This document shows, one piece after another, positions 34,350 through 46,738 of a stretch of 64,000 nucleotides of DNA (the stretch's first letter is position 1; each line of letters starts with the position of its first letter). The DNA is from Vitis vinifera (Eukaryota > Streptophyta > Magnoliopsida > Vitales > Vitaceae). Below the pieces are notes generated by a model that saw nothing but the letters and a program-made list of their open reading frames with translations, made no database searches and was not told the DNA's origin. Location of the stretch: the NCBI RefSeq assembly GCF_030704535.1, contig NC_081822.1, forward strand, positions 8,350,501 to 8,414,500. The letters run 5' to 3'. The position numbers and the translations under genes are program-made.

Positions 34350-34850
34350 CACCAAAAGACACTTTTTACAATTTTATAAAATAGAATTTATATTAAAAGT
34401 CTTTTAAAAATATCGTTTTTCATAATTTTCATATCAATTGTATAATAAAAAATTTAAATTTATGCTAAAAATATCTCTGTAAAAACACTTTTTATAATTT
34501 TATAAAATTAAATTTATATTAAAAGTGTCCTAATAAAAAAACACTTTCAATAATTTTGATATTAGTTATCTATTGAAATTATTAAATTTATATTAAAGGT
34601 ATCACTTTAAAAGATACTTTTCATAATTTTATAAAATTAAATTTATATTAAAAAATTTTATTTCAAAAAATATTTTTAATATAAATTTAATTTTTTTGAT
34701 AATTGATTAATATAAAAATAGTAGAAAGTATTTATTTAAAAGATATATTTAGTATAAATTTAATAATTTTTTTAATATATATGACTGATAAAAAAAATTA
34801 TGAAAAAGTGTGTATTGAAGTGACATCTTTAGTATAAGTTTTAAGTTTTA
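34350..34850. repeat. Degenerate direct and inverted repeats of an AAATTTATATTAAAA motif
   Basis: Five direct copies of (A/G)AATTTATATTAAAA lie near 34385, 34451, 34508, 34584 and 34638, spaced about 55-75 bp. Inverted forms (ATATAAATTTAA) lie near 34677, 34749 and 34831. The block looks like a decayed foldback or tandem satellite of unknown family. Confidence 0.6.
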
Positions 34851-35205
34851 AGTTTTTATTCAACGTATATCGTTAACATAAAAAATGTGGAAGACGTATC
34901 TTTAAGAAATAGTTTTCGAAGTGAAAAAGTAATTATAACTATTTTAAGAATTTTTTTCCAAACTAAAGAAGTTAAAAAAGCCCATGGCTGCAGTCTCCAG
35001 ATCATGAAATACCTTTCTTCAATCAACTATAAAGGACGGAGGGAAATAAAAAATAACAGGGAAAGAAAGAAATTTGTTTCTTTTAAGGAGAAAACGCGGG
35101 GTAAAGTTGAATTTGATTCGCCAAATCATTTGGACAAGGGATCAAATCGGGTTAAGAATAAAAACAAGGGCGGGTGAAGAGGGGGTAGGGCGGTTAAATA
35201 AGACT

Positions 35206-35215
35206 CCATAAAAGG
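35206..35215 (+). promoter_or_regulatory. CArG-like box / AT-rich promoter motif
   Basis: CCATAAAAGG fits CC(A/T)6GG, the MADS-domain binding consensus, and lies about 390 bp upstream of the receptor-kinase-like ATG. It could equally serve as a TATA-like element. Weak evidence. Confidence 0.25.
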
Positions 35216-35596
35216 TTAAAACTTAAAAAGAGAATGGCCTAGTGAAGCAGCTGTTAAAATTTTGGTGTAAGAAGAGAAGCCGTACAGATAACATTTTAAA
35301 TTTTTTAACACAATGGGATCAGACAGACTTTCCTCTGCTCGCCTCTTTTTTTTACTTGCCCACCTTCACGTGATTCTGAGCTTGCAGTCCGACAGCTGCT
35401 CTGTCACGTTCTGCACCCTGCTCACTTCCCTTCTCCCCTCTAGTGTCGTACCTTCTTCTATCCCCATTCCCTCTTCACTCTCCCAAGCCTAAACCCTAAC
35501 AGGGAACGAAATGCATGATCAGAGTAGATGCTGCTGAAGTTGTAGAGAGACAGGGCTCAGCTGGCATTATTGGCTTCTCTTTCTGATTCACTAAAA

Positions 35597-38500
35597 ATGC
35601 TCAATACTACACAGTCTCTTGCTCCGTGCTTGTTTATTCTCTCGGTCGCTTTTTTGACTGCTTCTTCCACTGCTGCCACTCATCCACCGCATGCTGTTTC
35701 GCCCTCGCCCTCGCCCACGCTACCACCATCTGATGCCATTGCCCTTGTCATGTTCAAATCCAAAGCCGACTTGGGTAACAAGCTTCGCTTCACTGCAAGC
35801 ACCAGTCTCAATTACTGCTATTGGCAAGGAGTCACATGCCTCCGAGGGAAAGTGGTGCGCCTAGTTCTGGAAGGGCTCGATCTCGGTGGGGTTTTTGGTC
35901 CTGACACATTGAGTCGTCTTGACCAACTTAGAGTCCTCAGTTTGCAGAACAACTCGCTCGTTGGACCCATTCCAGATCTCTCCAAATTCTTCAATCTCAA
36001 GGCTCTGTTTCTTGATCACAACTCGTTCACGGGCTCTTTTCCACCTTCAATCTCGTCGCTTCATCGGCTTCGAACCCTTGATTTCTCTTACAATAATCTG
36101 ACCGGCCCTTTACCTATTTGGTTAACAAAACTAGATCGGCTATACTACCTGCGACTTGAGTCGAACCGGTTCAACGGAACGATTCCTCCACTCAACCAGT
36201 CCACTCTCCAAACGTTTAATGTTTCGCGTAATAACCTCTTCGGTGCCATACCCGTGACACCTACTTTGTTGCACTTTGAAGCGTCTGCGTTCGCATTGAA
36301 CCCTGGTCTCTGCGGTGAGATTCTTCACAAGGAGTGCCACCCGAGTCAACCCTTTTTTAGTCCATCAGCGCCGGTCGCCACGCCACCACCGCCAGTGGGT
36401 CTTGGGCAAAACGAGCAGGTGCACGGTGTTGAGTTGGCTCAACCGTGTCCGAAGAATCATAAGAGAACCGTGGTGATCCTGGGCTTCTCATCTGGGGTGT
36501 TCGTTCTGATTAGTTCACTTCTTTGTTTTGTGATAGCAATGAAGAGACAGCGAAACCAGAGGAACACAGCGCCGACGATGGCTTCTGACTCTGCAGCAAC
36601 AGCCCAGGCTGCGGCCGTGATGAGAATAGAAGAAGAGAACGAGTTGGAGGAGAAGGTGAAGAAGGTACAGGGAATGCAAGTGGCGAAGAGTGGGAGTTTA
36701 GTATTTTGTGCAGGGGAGGCGCAGCTGTATACTCTGGAACAGCTGATGAGGGCTTCAGCTGAGTTGCTGGGGAGAGGAAGCATAGGGACCACTTACAAAG
36801 CGGTGTTGGATAACCGTCTGATCGTCAGCGTGAAGAGACTCGACGCCGGTAAAACAGCGATCACAGATAAAGAGACGTACGAGCGTCACATGGAATCAGT
36901 TGGTGGACTTCGCCACCCAAATCTGGTTCCGCTCAGAGCCTATTTCCAGGCCCAGGAAGAGAGACTCCTCATCTACGATTACCAGCCCAACGGCAGTCTC
37001 TTCTCCCTCATTCACGGTAACGTCATACCCTCTACTCACTGGGTCACTACCTGTCCAGCCTCTTGGACTCGGTTGGACTCAGTGATTCCACATTTTCGAT
37101 TCCAGTTTTTGTTTGATTTGAGACTGACTCTGACCATGGATAGCCACGTAAACATGGAAAATTTAATCATATCCTCGTGGATGATTGCGTGGCATATTAG
37201 TATTGAATATTCCTACCAATTTCTTTCCTGGGCTCTTCATCATTACTCACTTTGAAGTTACTTAGATTTGGGAGTATCTCACTTTTCCACCAATACCACC
37301 TAGAACCTCGCCGCTGTCTACGTTGGGAATTGGTCTTGTGATTCAATAGTTGAATAACACGTTGGTTCGCGAGACTTGAGTCAGCTTAGTGAAGTGATTA
37401 AAGTGCCTGATACCACTTTTTTCCAAATCAGATTTCTAGGGGTAGTACTATATTTGATCCATTACTTGATTGCTCAGCCACCGACGGAGGCTACAGTAGG
37501 ACACCTGAATCTTGGCCGTTGATCATCTTTATTTAGAATGCATCAGGCGCGTGGGATACCACCTACCTTCCCTATACTATGTATGGTGTTTAACATAGAC
37601 GCCCTCCGTATTAATGTGCAATATCTTAGCTGTCGGCTGGGATTTGGGAGAATCCCGGTGGATTTTTTCTGGCTTTTCATTTCGGCGGTCCCATCTGCCA
37701 CAGAATTAAAACTAGCGGCATTAGCATTTCGCTACCTTTGACCGTGCAATAATGAACTTAAGCGGAGCAAATGTGTTGCTTCCACTATCAGACAGGATCC
37801 GCTTTGAACACTGTACAAGTAACATATCTGCTCTGGCAATAGAATAACTTCGCCTTAGTTTTTGATTTGATCCATCGTAATTTCGCCACTGTAGGGGAGA
37901 ATCAGTTACGAGCCATTCCAATGAAATTAATTATGGTCCTCCTAAGATAAAATAGACAAAACTTTGAATTTATTCTATTTTAGAATAATGATAAAATATC
38001 GGTATCCTTTTTTGGAAGAATGTTTTTAAATTTGAATTTGCATGTGCACGATCAGGTTCAAAGTCAACGAGGGCAAAGCCTCTTCACTGGACATCGTGTT
38101 TGAAAATAGCAGAGGACGTGGCCCAAGGTCTGTCCTACATACATCAAGCATGGAGACTTGTCCATGGCAATCTCAAGTCCTCCAACGTCCTCCTCGGCCC
38201 TGATTTCGAGGCTTGTCTCACCGACTACTGCCTCGCCGTCCTCGCCTCCCCCTCCGTAGACGACGATCTCGACTCCGCCTCTTATAAAGCTCCCGAAACC
38301 CGAAATCCCAGTGGGCAAGCAACGTCTAAAGCCGACGTGTATGCATTCGGCATTCTCCTGCTGGAGCTTCTAACGGGTAAACCTCCATCGCAGCATCCGG
38401 TTCTAATGCCAGATGATATGATGAACTGGGTTAGATCCACCAGGGACGACGATGATGGGGAAGATAACAGGATGGGGATGCTTCTTGAAGTAGCCATTGC

Positions 38501-38624
38501 CTGTAGTGTGACCTCGCCGGAGCAGAGGCCCACAATGTGGCAAGTCTTGAAAATGATACAGGAGATTAAAGAGAGTGTATTAATGGAGGACAACGAGTTG
38601 GACCCACTCACTGGGTTGTCCTAG
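35597..38624 (+). CDS. Probable inactive LRR receptor-like kinase (LRR-III, At5g67200-like)
   Basis: Two exons, 35597-37016 and 38056-38624, with a 1039-bp GT-AG intron inside the kinase domain, give 662 residues. A signal peptide is followed by a Ser/Pro stretch, an LRR N-cap ([11 protein letters not shown] to YCYWQGVTC), about five LRRs, a second Cys pair, a transmembrane helix (about 290-313) and a kinase-like domain. The Gly loop LGRGSIG (about 388) and the Lys in VSVKR (about 411) are kept. The catalytic HRD is HGN (about 508) and DFG is DYC (about 528), so phosphotransfer is unlikely. LRR-III members are mostly such pseudokinases that act as signalling scaffolds at the plasma membrane. 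I chose the ATG at 35597 because it directly precedes the signal peptide; upstream in-frame codons include no ATG. Confidence 0.93.
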
Positions 38625-39400
38625 CTATTATTGTACCACACTCGTCTGTAATCAGTAATGCAAAGAAAAAAAGGAAAAAGGTGAAAAAGAAGCAAACAAA
38701 GGCCATGCAACTTCCCTTTGCCTTCTTCTCCTCTGCGCGGTCCTACCTTCATCTCTATTACGTGGGTTTCTATATTTGAGTTTCTGTAGGTATCGTGCAG
38801 CGCTGCCCCACGTGATGATTATTGAGAATTATATGGTTTTAGCTGCAGAACGAGTAATCCAAATCCACTGACATCAATTTCTTATTCCTGCCATCGCTTC
38901 AAGGGAATCGATGAATTTCATTCTGTGAAAAGATGTAATGGCGATGTGTATACCAATCTCTGAAAACACTAATGAGACCATTTTTATAGGCAAAAATTAA
39001 GTGCGATGGCAAAGTGATCTATTGCTCATCTACTTACGTATTGTCTTGACTGGAATCTGCATATGGTTAGGTGCAATGAAGATTTTATGTCTGCACCAAA
39101 AAGGTCTTAGCAATCAACAGGGGTCGCTCAGGTTTTGTCATTGGCATCCCAATTCGTACTTCCTTTATCACAGGGCCCGACTGCTATATCTCTTATCAGT
39201 TACGTACTATATTTATTAGAATTTTTTTTTTTCCTTTTAGAAGTAAAAGTAGATTAATCTTTATCTCATTTTAAATCTGTTTAAATTTTAATGGTGTCGG
39301 ATCTCTTTTCAAGAGAGAATTCATAATAAAAAAATCCTAAATTTCATTTTATCTCTTTTTCTTTTTGAATCTATTTTGGATTTCAATATGGTGTCAAAAG
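38625..39400. other. 3' flank of the receptor-kinase-like gene
   Basis: The probable 3' UTR runs to about 38960. No gene follows. AT-rich repeat DNA starts near 39220. Confidence 0.5.
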
Positions 39401-40780
39401 CAAGATTGAATAATAAATTAATTTATTTTTCTATATTTTGTTCATTTTAGTTTAAAATTTAATATTTATAATTTTAAAACTTATCTAATAAAAGTAATTT
39501 AAAAATTAAAACAAAACAAAATTATTTATTTTGTAAATAATTATTTAATAAATTAAAAAAAATAAAATGATAATAAATTTAATTTTTATAAACTCAATTT
39601 TCACATAAAATTGATAATAAATTTTTTTCTTAATTTCAAAGTTTAAAAATTAAAATATTTATTATTTATCTTACAAATAAAAAAAGAATATAAAATTAAA
39701 TTAGTTTCCATTTATTGTTATAATTAACTAAATTAATTTAAATATAAAATTGAAATAAAGACCAAAATATTTTTTAAATTGATATCTAACTTAATAAAAA
39801 ATAGTATTTTTAAATATAAGATGCTAGACATAATTTATACTTTTATAAATATTATTATTGATAAATAATATATCTTAATAATTATAATTATTTTTATATA
39901 TTAATTTAGTAGATAAATTAATTAATTTTATAATACATATATTTATAATAATTATATTATTGTACTTGTTTTCTTATTTTTAGTGAATAACACAATGCTA
40001 TATCATTGTTTATTCAAAAAGTGATTTTCTTAAAATTAAAATTTTATTTATTCTCAATACTTTAGACTGATTGAAAATAATTGTTATTAAAAAAAATATA
40101 TTAAGAAGTAATGTGGAAGTGAAAAAAAATAATAAATAAAATTTTAAAATTAAAATATTTATTGCTTATAGTAGAAATAAAAATGAGTATAAAATTAAAT
40201 TAATTGAAAGATAAAATTAGAGATAAAAACCAAAATATTGTTTTAATCAATATGAGATTTTATAAATATTATAATTTTAAATAATATATCAATAATAATA
40301 AACATAAAATCAATTAATTTTAAAATGCATATATTTATAATAATTTTATTATTAAAATACATTATTTGTTAAAAATTATTAAAAATAAGAAAACATAAAA
40401 AGAAAGTTAATTTTTTGAAATCGTCTTCCTCATGATTGTTTTTTATTTTAAATAAATCGTCTTTTGAAAAGACGATTTCTTCTTTTAATTTTTCTTTATT
40501 TTTTTAAAATTATCTATTCAAAAGACTATTTTAATATATAATTTTTTAAATAAATAAATAAATAGAAATCATATTTTGAATAGACAAGTTTTTCTTTAAA
40601 GAATTTTTAGAAATAGTCTCTTGAAAAGATGATTTTTTGTTATAATTTTTATTTAAATAATAATAAAAATAAATTGTCTCAAAGGATTTTTGTCCATAAT
40701 TTTTACTTTAAATCCAATCTCTCTTTCTTAATTGACAAAAACTAGAATAGATTCGGAAATATTTTTTCCATTACCCTAAC
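39400..40780. mobile_element. Second foldback element of the 15.3-kb family, probably truncated
   Basis: The interior (AAATAATTATTTAATAAATT, TCAATTTTCACATAAAATTG, CCAAAATATTTTTTAAATTG) matches the centre of the 15332-16885 element. The right end, with AGAAATCATATTTTGAATAG, TCTTGAAAAGATGATTTTTT and CTCTCTTTCTTAATTGAC, matches its outer arm. The corresponding left outer arm is not evident, and part of the interior appears twice (near 39600 and 40140). It has no coding capacity. The boundaries are approximate and no target duplication was found. Confidence 0.55.
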
Positions 40781-41186
40781 TCATGGTCGGTCAAGTCTGT
40801 AATCTTAGATAACTTATTATGATTAATTTATTGTTTTGATTGATCTATACTCTGACCTTAAAGCACAACAAAATAAATAATTAAATAAAACTAAAGAAAA
40901 GAAAGAAAAAAAATGAAAAATCAATGAAGTTATTGCCTAAAGGGCTTGGACTTGGGTTGGAATTCCTTTAAGAGGACGGAAGAATTAGGTATATGGGCTT
41001 AAATAACCATAGGACAGATCATAGCCCAAGAAGATACTGGGAAGAGGGCCAACCCAAAACCAAGCTCTGCAAATCCAAAAATCTTCCTTGGTGAGAGACG
41101 AGGAGAAGGGGGTGCGGGGTGAGGGGTCCTGCTGGAAATTGCTGGAAACATCTAGTCGCAACACAAATACTTGCTAATTACCTAGG
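40781..41186. other. Upstream region and 5' UTR of the zinc-motif gene
   Basis: No separate gene. A purine-rich stretch (GAGACGAGGAGAAGGGGG) near 41094-41112 probably belongs to the promoter or 5' UTR. Confidence 0.4.
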
Positions 41187-44170
41187 ATGGAAAGAAGAAG
41201 ACAGAAACAAGGAGAGGAAGAAAAAGGGAAAGAAGAAAAATTTAGACCAGATGCCATGGACAGGGAGGACTCAGAAATGATGGATACAGAAACGGCGGCG
41301 TCGGGAACCAACCAGAACGACGTCGTTAAAGACTTACTCTCGTTGGCTCGCCAACTCATCAATGAAGGGAAGCCCTCTCAGGCCCTCCAAACGGTACTCC
41401 CACCCCACATTCAATTTACCAACTCCTTTTTCTTCCATCTATCTTCTTTTCCTATTTCTTTAATTTCTTCCTTTACTTCTTTCCGTAAATGCTTCCCTAT
41501 GTTTGATGGTTCGATTCTTTTCCTTTCCTCTGAAAGAAGATTTCTTTTTAATGCTTCTGATTTTTAGATGTATTTTGTAATTTTTTGGCTGAATTTCTGG
41601 GGTAATCTTGTATGGCTTGCTGTATTCAGTGTTGCGGAAAGGGTTTTGTTCTTGAGATAATGATGATTACATGTGCCTGGGTTATGGATTTCACAGGAGA
41701 AATGGATGGATGTCCTAACGAGGCATCTGGGTTGGGTGATTGTGGGACTGTAAGGGGCATCTTTGATCGCCTGCTACCGTGATTGGTATGGATTAAAGCC
41801 CACATTGCACCCATCTTTGGCGATGTTAAGAATCAAAATCTTGGTGAGTTACTTGCAATTGATGACCCATCTAATTCTATTCCGAATGGCTTTAACATTA
41901 GAAAGAGCTTCTTGCCATGGGCTGGCAGTGCTATGGGTACAGGTTGAGCAAATAACTTTGACTTTGGAGAGAGCCTTAGAGGACCATGCCAACTAAAATA
42001 AGAAAGAGCTTAGGAAGGATAGCAAATAGAATCACCCAATGAATTTCATGACAGTAAGCGCTAATTCCTGAAGAAAATAAAGTTCTGTAAAAGTTTTGAT
42101 AGCAGGGGAGTGACACGATCACTGTTACAAACATTTTTAGATCAAGAGAGGTGAGGGAACTCTAAAAGGGCAAGAGATGAATAGATTTAAGGGAATTTGA
42201 GACTACCATAAAGTCACTTGTAATCTACCTATCAAATAATCAAATGAATAAATAGTTCACTTGTGATTTGTTGATGGGTCTGAGAGTGCAACTTACATCA
42301 GCCATACGACAGATAAATGGATCCTAAATAGCATGAAATTGATTGGAAAATTTCAGTAAATTGGGTTCTATGGTTACCCAAAACTCTTGGATAACACTCA
42401 AGGTGGAACTATCAGAACCAATTCCATATTCCCCATCAAATTAAAAGTACTAATCAGCCATCTGTCATCCTAAGTCCTTCAAACCAAAGAATTTTTATTT
42501 TTTTTTTATAGGTAAATTTTTGTCCCCATTGGGACTTGAACCTTGAACCTCCCACAAACCCTCCCCATCCCTTTACCACTTGAGCTAGGCCTCAAGGGCT
42601 TCAAACCAAAGAATCTTATGTTAGTGGGAAGCATGTTTAGATCACAAATTAGAAAAATAGTGTTGAGAGAATCTATTTAGATGGTCCTCCTTCATGATGT
42701 ATTCCCTGCTGAACTATTTGATTGAATATTCTAGTACTTTGGACTACCCTCAGACTTGATTGTAGAACAATTTTGTTCCTGAAAATATTCTAGGATATCA
42801 TTTAGGCTCTGATTTTTTTTAATGATTTTCGCACTATCATCCAAACTATTAACTCTCTGACTACACAAGTGACTTCTGTTTGCACTTTATCTTGACAAGC
42901 CAATTCCTTCTTCCTTCAAACCTGTCAACTAATGTTTGCACCCTGCAATAATTTTTTCATGATTTTAGATCTTTCTCAATCACTATTAGTTATTGAGCCC
43001 CCACCTCTCAAAATATCATTGTCAGAATGATGAGAAAACCATATCAACAATGCATGATGGCTTTTTATTTATCCCAACCTACTATATGACAAGGATACAA
43101 AATACAAGCATCATTTGAGACAAATATGCAGCTAATCTAATTATGGGTATAATCTAGTTCTGACACTGCCCATATATGAGGTGCCTGTCATAGGAAAATG
43201 GATAAAAGAGAGGGGGGATGGTAAGGGATACTGCCTGTGACGTAGTCCTTGGAGTTGTCCCTAAAATTGGAGAAGTCAGTGAAATAATGCCTGCATGTTG
43301 CATCCCATTGGTTATGTTTCATTCATTCCGTTTCTTGACTCTTTGCATGCCAATAGGGCCATAGACTGCAAAGCATTTTATTGTGTGGCACATTTCTCTA
43401 CTCACTGTACTTTTGACTACATGAAATTAGAAGAATATGAATATCTTTTAGGCGCTCTTCATCATACTAGATCATGGAGATAGATTGTTTCTATTGTAAT
43501 TCTTTTTATGTTTATGTACTCATTGTGTGTGCGGAAGATTCAAATTTTCCTTCAATGGATTTTCAGTGTGCTTGAAATTCTATAATGGTTTCATAGCCTT
43601 GTATGATTCAAACCCCTTTGGTTGCTTTGTGCATGCATGTATTGCTATTTCTCTATTAAGTTCTTTGCACCATTGATTGACTAAAAAAATGATGGAAACA
43701 TTTTATATATAACTTAAGAGCCAGAAAGCATAAATATATTAAGAATACAAGAAATGGTCCTTTGAACGATTCTATCTTGAGTACTTATGCAGTGTTGGAA
43801 ACAGGTTGTTATGGCAATGAGAACCAGAGGTGGAGATGAGGCTATATTTCAGTCTCTACACCGAGCTCGTGAGCTATATAGAAATAGACTGCAAGCCAAT
43901 GCTGCTGCTGATCAGTTGGCTTGTTTGTTTGCTGAGTGTGCAATTGCAGAAGTCGAGCCTTGCAATGCTGAACCTTCACCACATGATGTGGTTAGTCCAT
44001 CTATTGCACCAGATTCTAATGAAACTTCCATACTGGCTGAAACTGGTAGGAGACAAATTGTGTTGGATGCATTCTCAGATGGTAGCAGTTTCATCTGTTT
44101 ACAATGTGGAGGTCTTGTTAGCAATCATCGCAAAGATGAGCACTATGCATACTGGTGTTGCAAAATCTGA
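41187..44170 (+). CDS. Conserved plant protein of unknown function with C-terminal C2HC-like motif
   Basis: Exon 1 is 41187-41393 and exon 2 is 43805-44170 (or 43793-44170 with a 12-base earlier acceptor), giving 190 or 194 residues. The joined sequence runs QALQT into [13 protein letters not shown] without a phase problem. The N-terminus is highly charged, and a helical segment follows ([20 protein letters not shown], then [13 protein letters not shown]). The C-terminus has C-x2-C-x11-H-x4-C (CLQC...H...C), which could bind zinc. I recognise the general type as conserved in plants but know no function. An in-frame ATG at 41256 in a stronger context (GCCATGG) is an alternative start that would remove 23 residues. 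Confidence 0.8.
42477..42614 (-). mobile_element. tRNA-derived SINE with 16-bp target duplications
   Basis: On the minus strand, 42598-42493 reads like a short SINE: box A TAGCTCAAGTGG (42587-42576), box B GGTTCAAGTCC (42542-42532), and an A-rich tail (T-rich on plus, about 42493-42511). CTTCAAACCAAAGAAT flanks it exactly on both sides (42477-42492 and 42599-42614), the mark of LINE-assisted insertion. At 106 bp it is short for a plant SINE. It lies in the intron of the zinc-motif gene, antisense to it. Pol III boxes and the tail exclude a working tRNA gene. Confidence 0.88.
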
Positions 44171-46738
44171 CTTTGCAGGGTACTTGGTCTTCTTAGCGTA
44201 TGTTTGCGGAACTGCATCGTACTTGTATTTGGTTTGAATGTCTTGTTGCTTTCAGTTCCTGCTTTATTTATTAGCCACACATGCCGGACGTAGTGACCAT
44301 AAACAAGTTGAATGCCTGATTTAGAGGCCATGCATTACCTGAAGTGGAGTGAATTTCTAAGGCACATCCACTTTGTATAATAGTCTAGAGTTTTGTATGT
44401 TCATAGCGAAAAACCTTTGTTGTAGAATTTAGGCAAATAATTGGATGAAGCATTTGGCGGTGTTTTGACATAGTAATATTGTTAGTGTTTGCAACAGTGC
44501 TTTATGTTCTGGTGGTGTCCTATATCATACTCAGCCTACTTGGCAGGATTTGTTGATTGTCTTTGCCTGTGGACTTGGTTGTGATCCTATAGTGTTCTAT
44601 CTATGCTTGTTTTCCTGTTATACCCGGTGGCATTTGCTTTACAAGATCTTGTATCTTATCCAGATTTCAGATATGCATAAGTAGAGAGAGAGAGAGAGAA
44701 TTGGGGGCTCTAATCCTTGTCTTTAGATGATTTTCGGTTTGTAGTGCTTGTCATTATCTGATTTTCAGTTAATTTGAAGTTCTCAGATCGAAAATTTTTA
44801 CAGCCCAACCAAATCAGCTCCTGCACTGCATTCCCCAGAACTGCCATTTCGACTGCAGCAGCAGCCATAGCCATTTTTACTTCTCCACCGCTGACAGACA
44901 CACCACAACCACCTTCTTTACTACACGGCCGTAAATGCTGGCTGCCCACTTACATGTCTACTACTGTTACGTTGCCATTCCCTTGAGGCCTCCATGAGAG
45001 CTCGACTCGTAAGATCAAATTCTGATCTTTTCAACAAATCTGAAAGTCGATTCTCAGGATTCTATTAACGTAAATTGGATTCTGATGCTGAATTGAGTCC
45101 CAAGTGGACAGCTTAGATGGAGAAAATCATGAAACAGTGCTGGAAAGAAAAACAAAAAATGTTAGTCCAAATTCGTCTACATGTGGCTGGGTTAATGTGA
45201 TCATCTGGGGGAGTCCTAACGGGCTGAAAGCGAAAATAGCGACACTTTGACTGTTTTAAATGAGGAAGAAACTCCCCATATCTAACCAGCAAAAAGGTTA
45301 GGTTTGGCGTGAGTCCACTGCTGCCATCTTTCATCCATGCATAATTCATGCCTAAACCTATATTCTTCATCAATTCATTGTTCGCGTCTATCCTATACCT
45401 TATTGTTATTTTATTCCTGTAATGGATGAAGTAAAAAGAAAAAAAGAGACAAAATCCAAAGAAGTACAAAGGAAAAAGAAATTTCACTGCTGCTGTGAAC
45501 TTGTACAGAGTTACAATTTGTTTCAACACAATCAACATTTATGCTTACAAACAGTAAAATCACTGAAATGGATTCCTATAAAAGAATCTCCCTTTGTTGT
45601 AATAGAAATGCTACTGAATTCAATTCTTTCAACAAAATCAGTATTTGTGCTTACACACAAAAACACTACATCAAATTAGCCACAAAATGAAATCAAAAGA
45701 GAAAAATTATATAAAGAGAAGCTTTAATACACATTACTGTGACCTGATGGAAGAATTTCTTCCATTGAGGCAATTGCTATCAAAGAAAATGTATATATAT
45801 CAAAACAGCAGAGATCACCATCTCAGGGCAGATCTCCTTTCATGTATCACCCTTTACACCCTTTTATCCGCAGCATTTTTTCCAATGAGTACTCCATCGG
45901 TAGCACCAAACCTACTTTACAAGATGCTCCGAATGTTGTGACTACAGCTAAGAATTCCAGACTACAAACCTATTTACCCAAATTCAACTTGTTGAAGACA
46001 GCAATTAAAAGCAGAGATCCCCAACAGCAACTTTACAGCACACTGCATCCACGAGAGAGAATATTATGAGGTTCATTGATACATAGGAAGTTCTTTGAGG
46101 CTGAAAAACTTGGCCTTGCCTGCAGCAAGGTCATTTGATCATCTAGAAAGTGCATAAGCTTTCAGAACAATTATTTTACGTTAGTTATGTGCATCTATGT
46201 TTCAATTGACTATTTCATCAAAATGACTCTTCTTTTCCCAGAGAAAACATGACAACACTCAAGCCTGGAATCTCCCATACCATATTTCACTCAAACCAAG
46301 CCATGAGCAGTGGTTAACAAACTGATCTTGAGTCCATAGCTGGCAGCTCTTACTCTCTAAATATGTTCCATTTAAGTATCATTTCTCTTAAAAATAGGGG
46401 TGCAGTTTTTATCATTCTCCTGATCTATTAAGCATTGCATGCAACACCTTAGTATATCTTTCACCAAAAACACATTGTCCTTTATGAATTCATAGTTGTA
46501 GATAATATTCATATCGTTGTTCATTGACAGAACCCCCAAATATGTAAAACTCAATAGAAATTGCAAAGGCAAATTCGGCCAATTCAGTGAAAGATTACCT
46601 GCACTTATTTTATGCTCTTCCCCGTGCCATGTGTTGGAGTCACATGTAGAAGTCAAAGATTAATATCCTGGAAATACAAGTTGGTGACCTGGTGCATCCC
46701 ATTGCATCTGTCAGAACCCGTGGATGGAGCCTTTGCCC
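44171..46738. other. Convergent intergenic region between the zinc-motif gene and the kinesin
   Basis: It holds the 3' UTRs of both converging genes and no gene of its own. An (AG)n microsatellite lies at 44683-44699. A frame at 44774-44986 has an Ala/Thr/Pro-rich composition but no family and is not called. Confidence 0.5.
44683..44699. repeat. (AG)n microsatellite
   Basis: About eight AG units in a row, downstream of the zinc-motif gene. Confidence 0.8.

Larger units (their letters stand above)
29977..35595. other. Long intergenic region, no gene recognised
   Basis: Only short overlapping frames. It holds an AT microsatellite (33129-33163) and a repeat block at 34200-34880, listed separately. 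The last 200 bases are C/T-rich and are probably the 5' UTR of the downstream kinase-like gene. No tRNA, rRNA or transposon protein signature was seen. Confidence 0.5.

Noticed and set aside
35570-35596. Upstream in-frame extension of the receptor-like kinase
   Set aside because: It begins at a TTG; the first ATG at 35597 gives a normal signal peptide.
41394-41567. Exon 1 of the zinc-motif gene read on without splicing
   Set aside because: The extension is low-complexity Ser/Phe-rich, and the GT at 41394 joins in phase to the conserved second exon.
42493-42598. Box A and box B could indicate a tRNA gene
   Set aside because: No acceptor stem or cloverleaf, an A-rich tail is present, and 16-bp target duplications flank it; it is a SINE.
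45422-46069. Short plus-strand frames downstream of the kinesin
   Set aside because: Low-complexity, Lys-rich pieces in the kinesin 3' flank; no recognisable domain.
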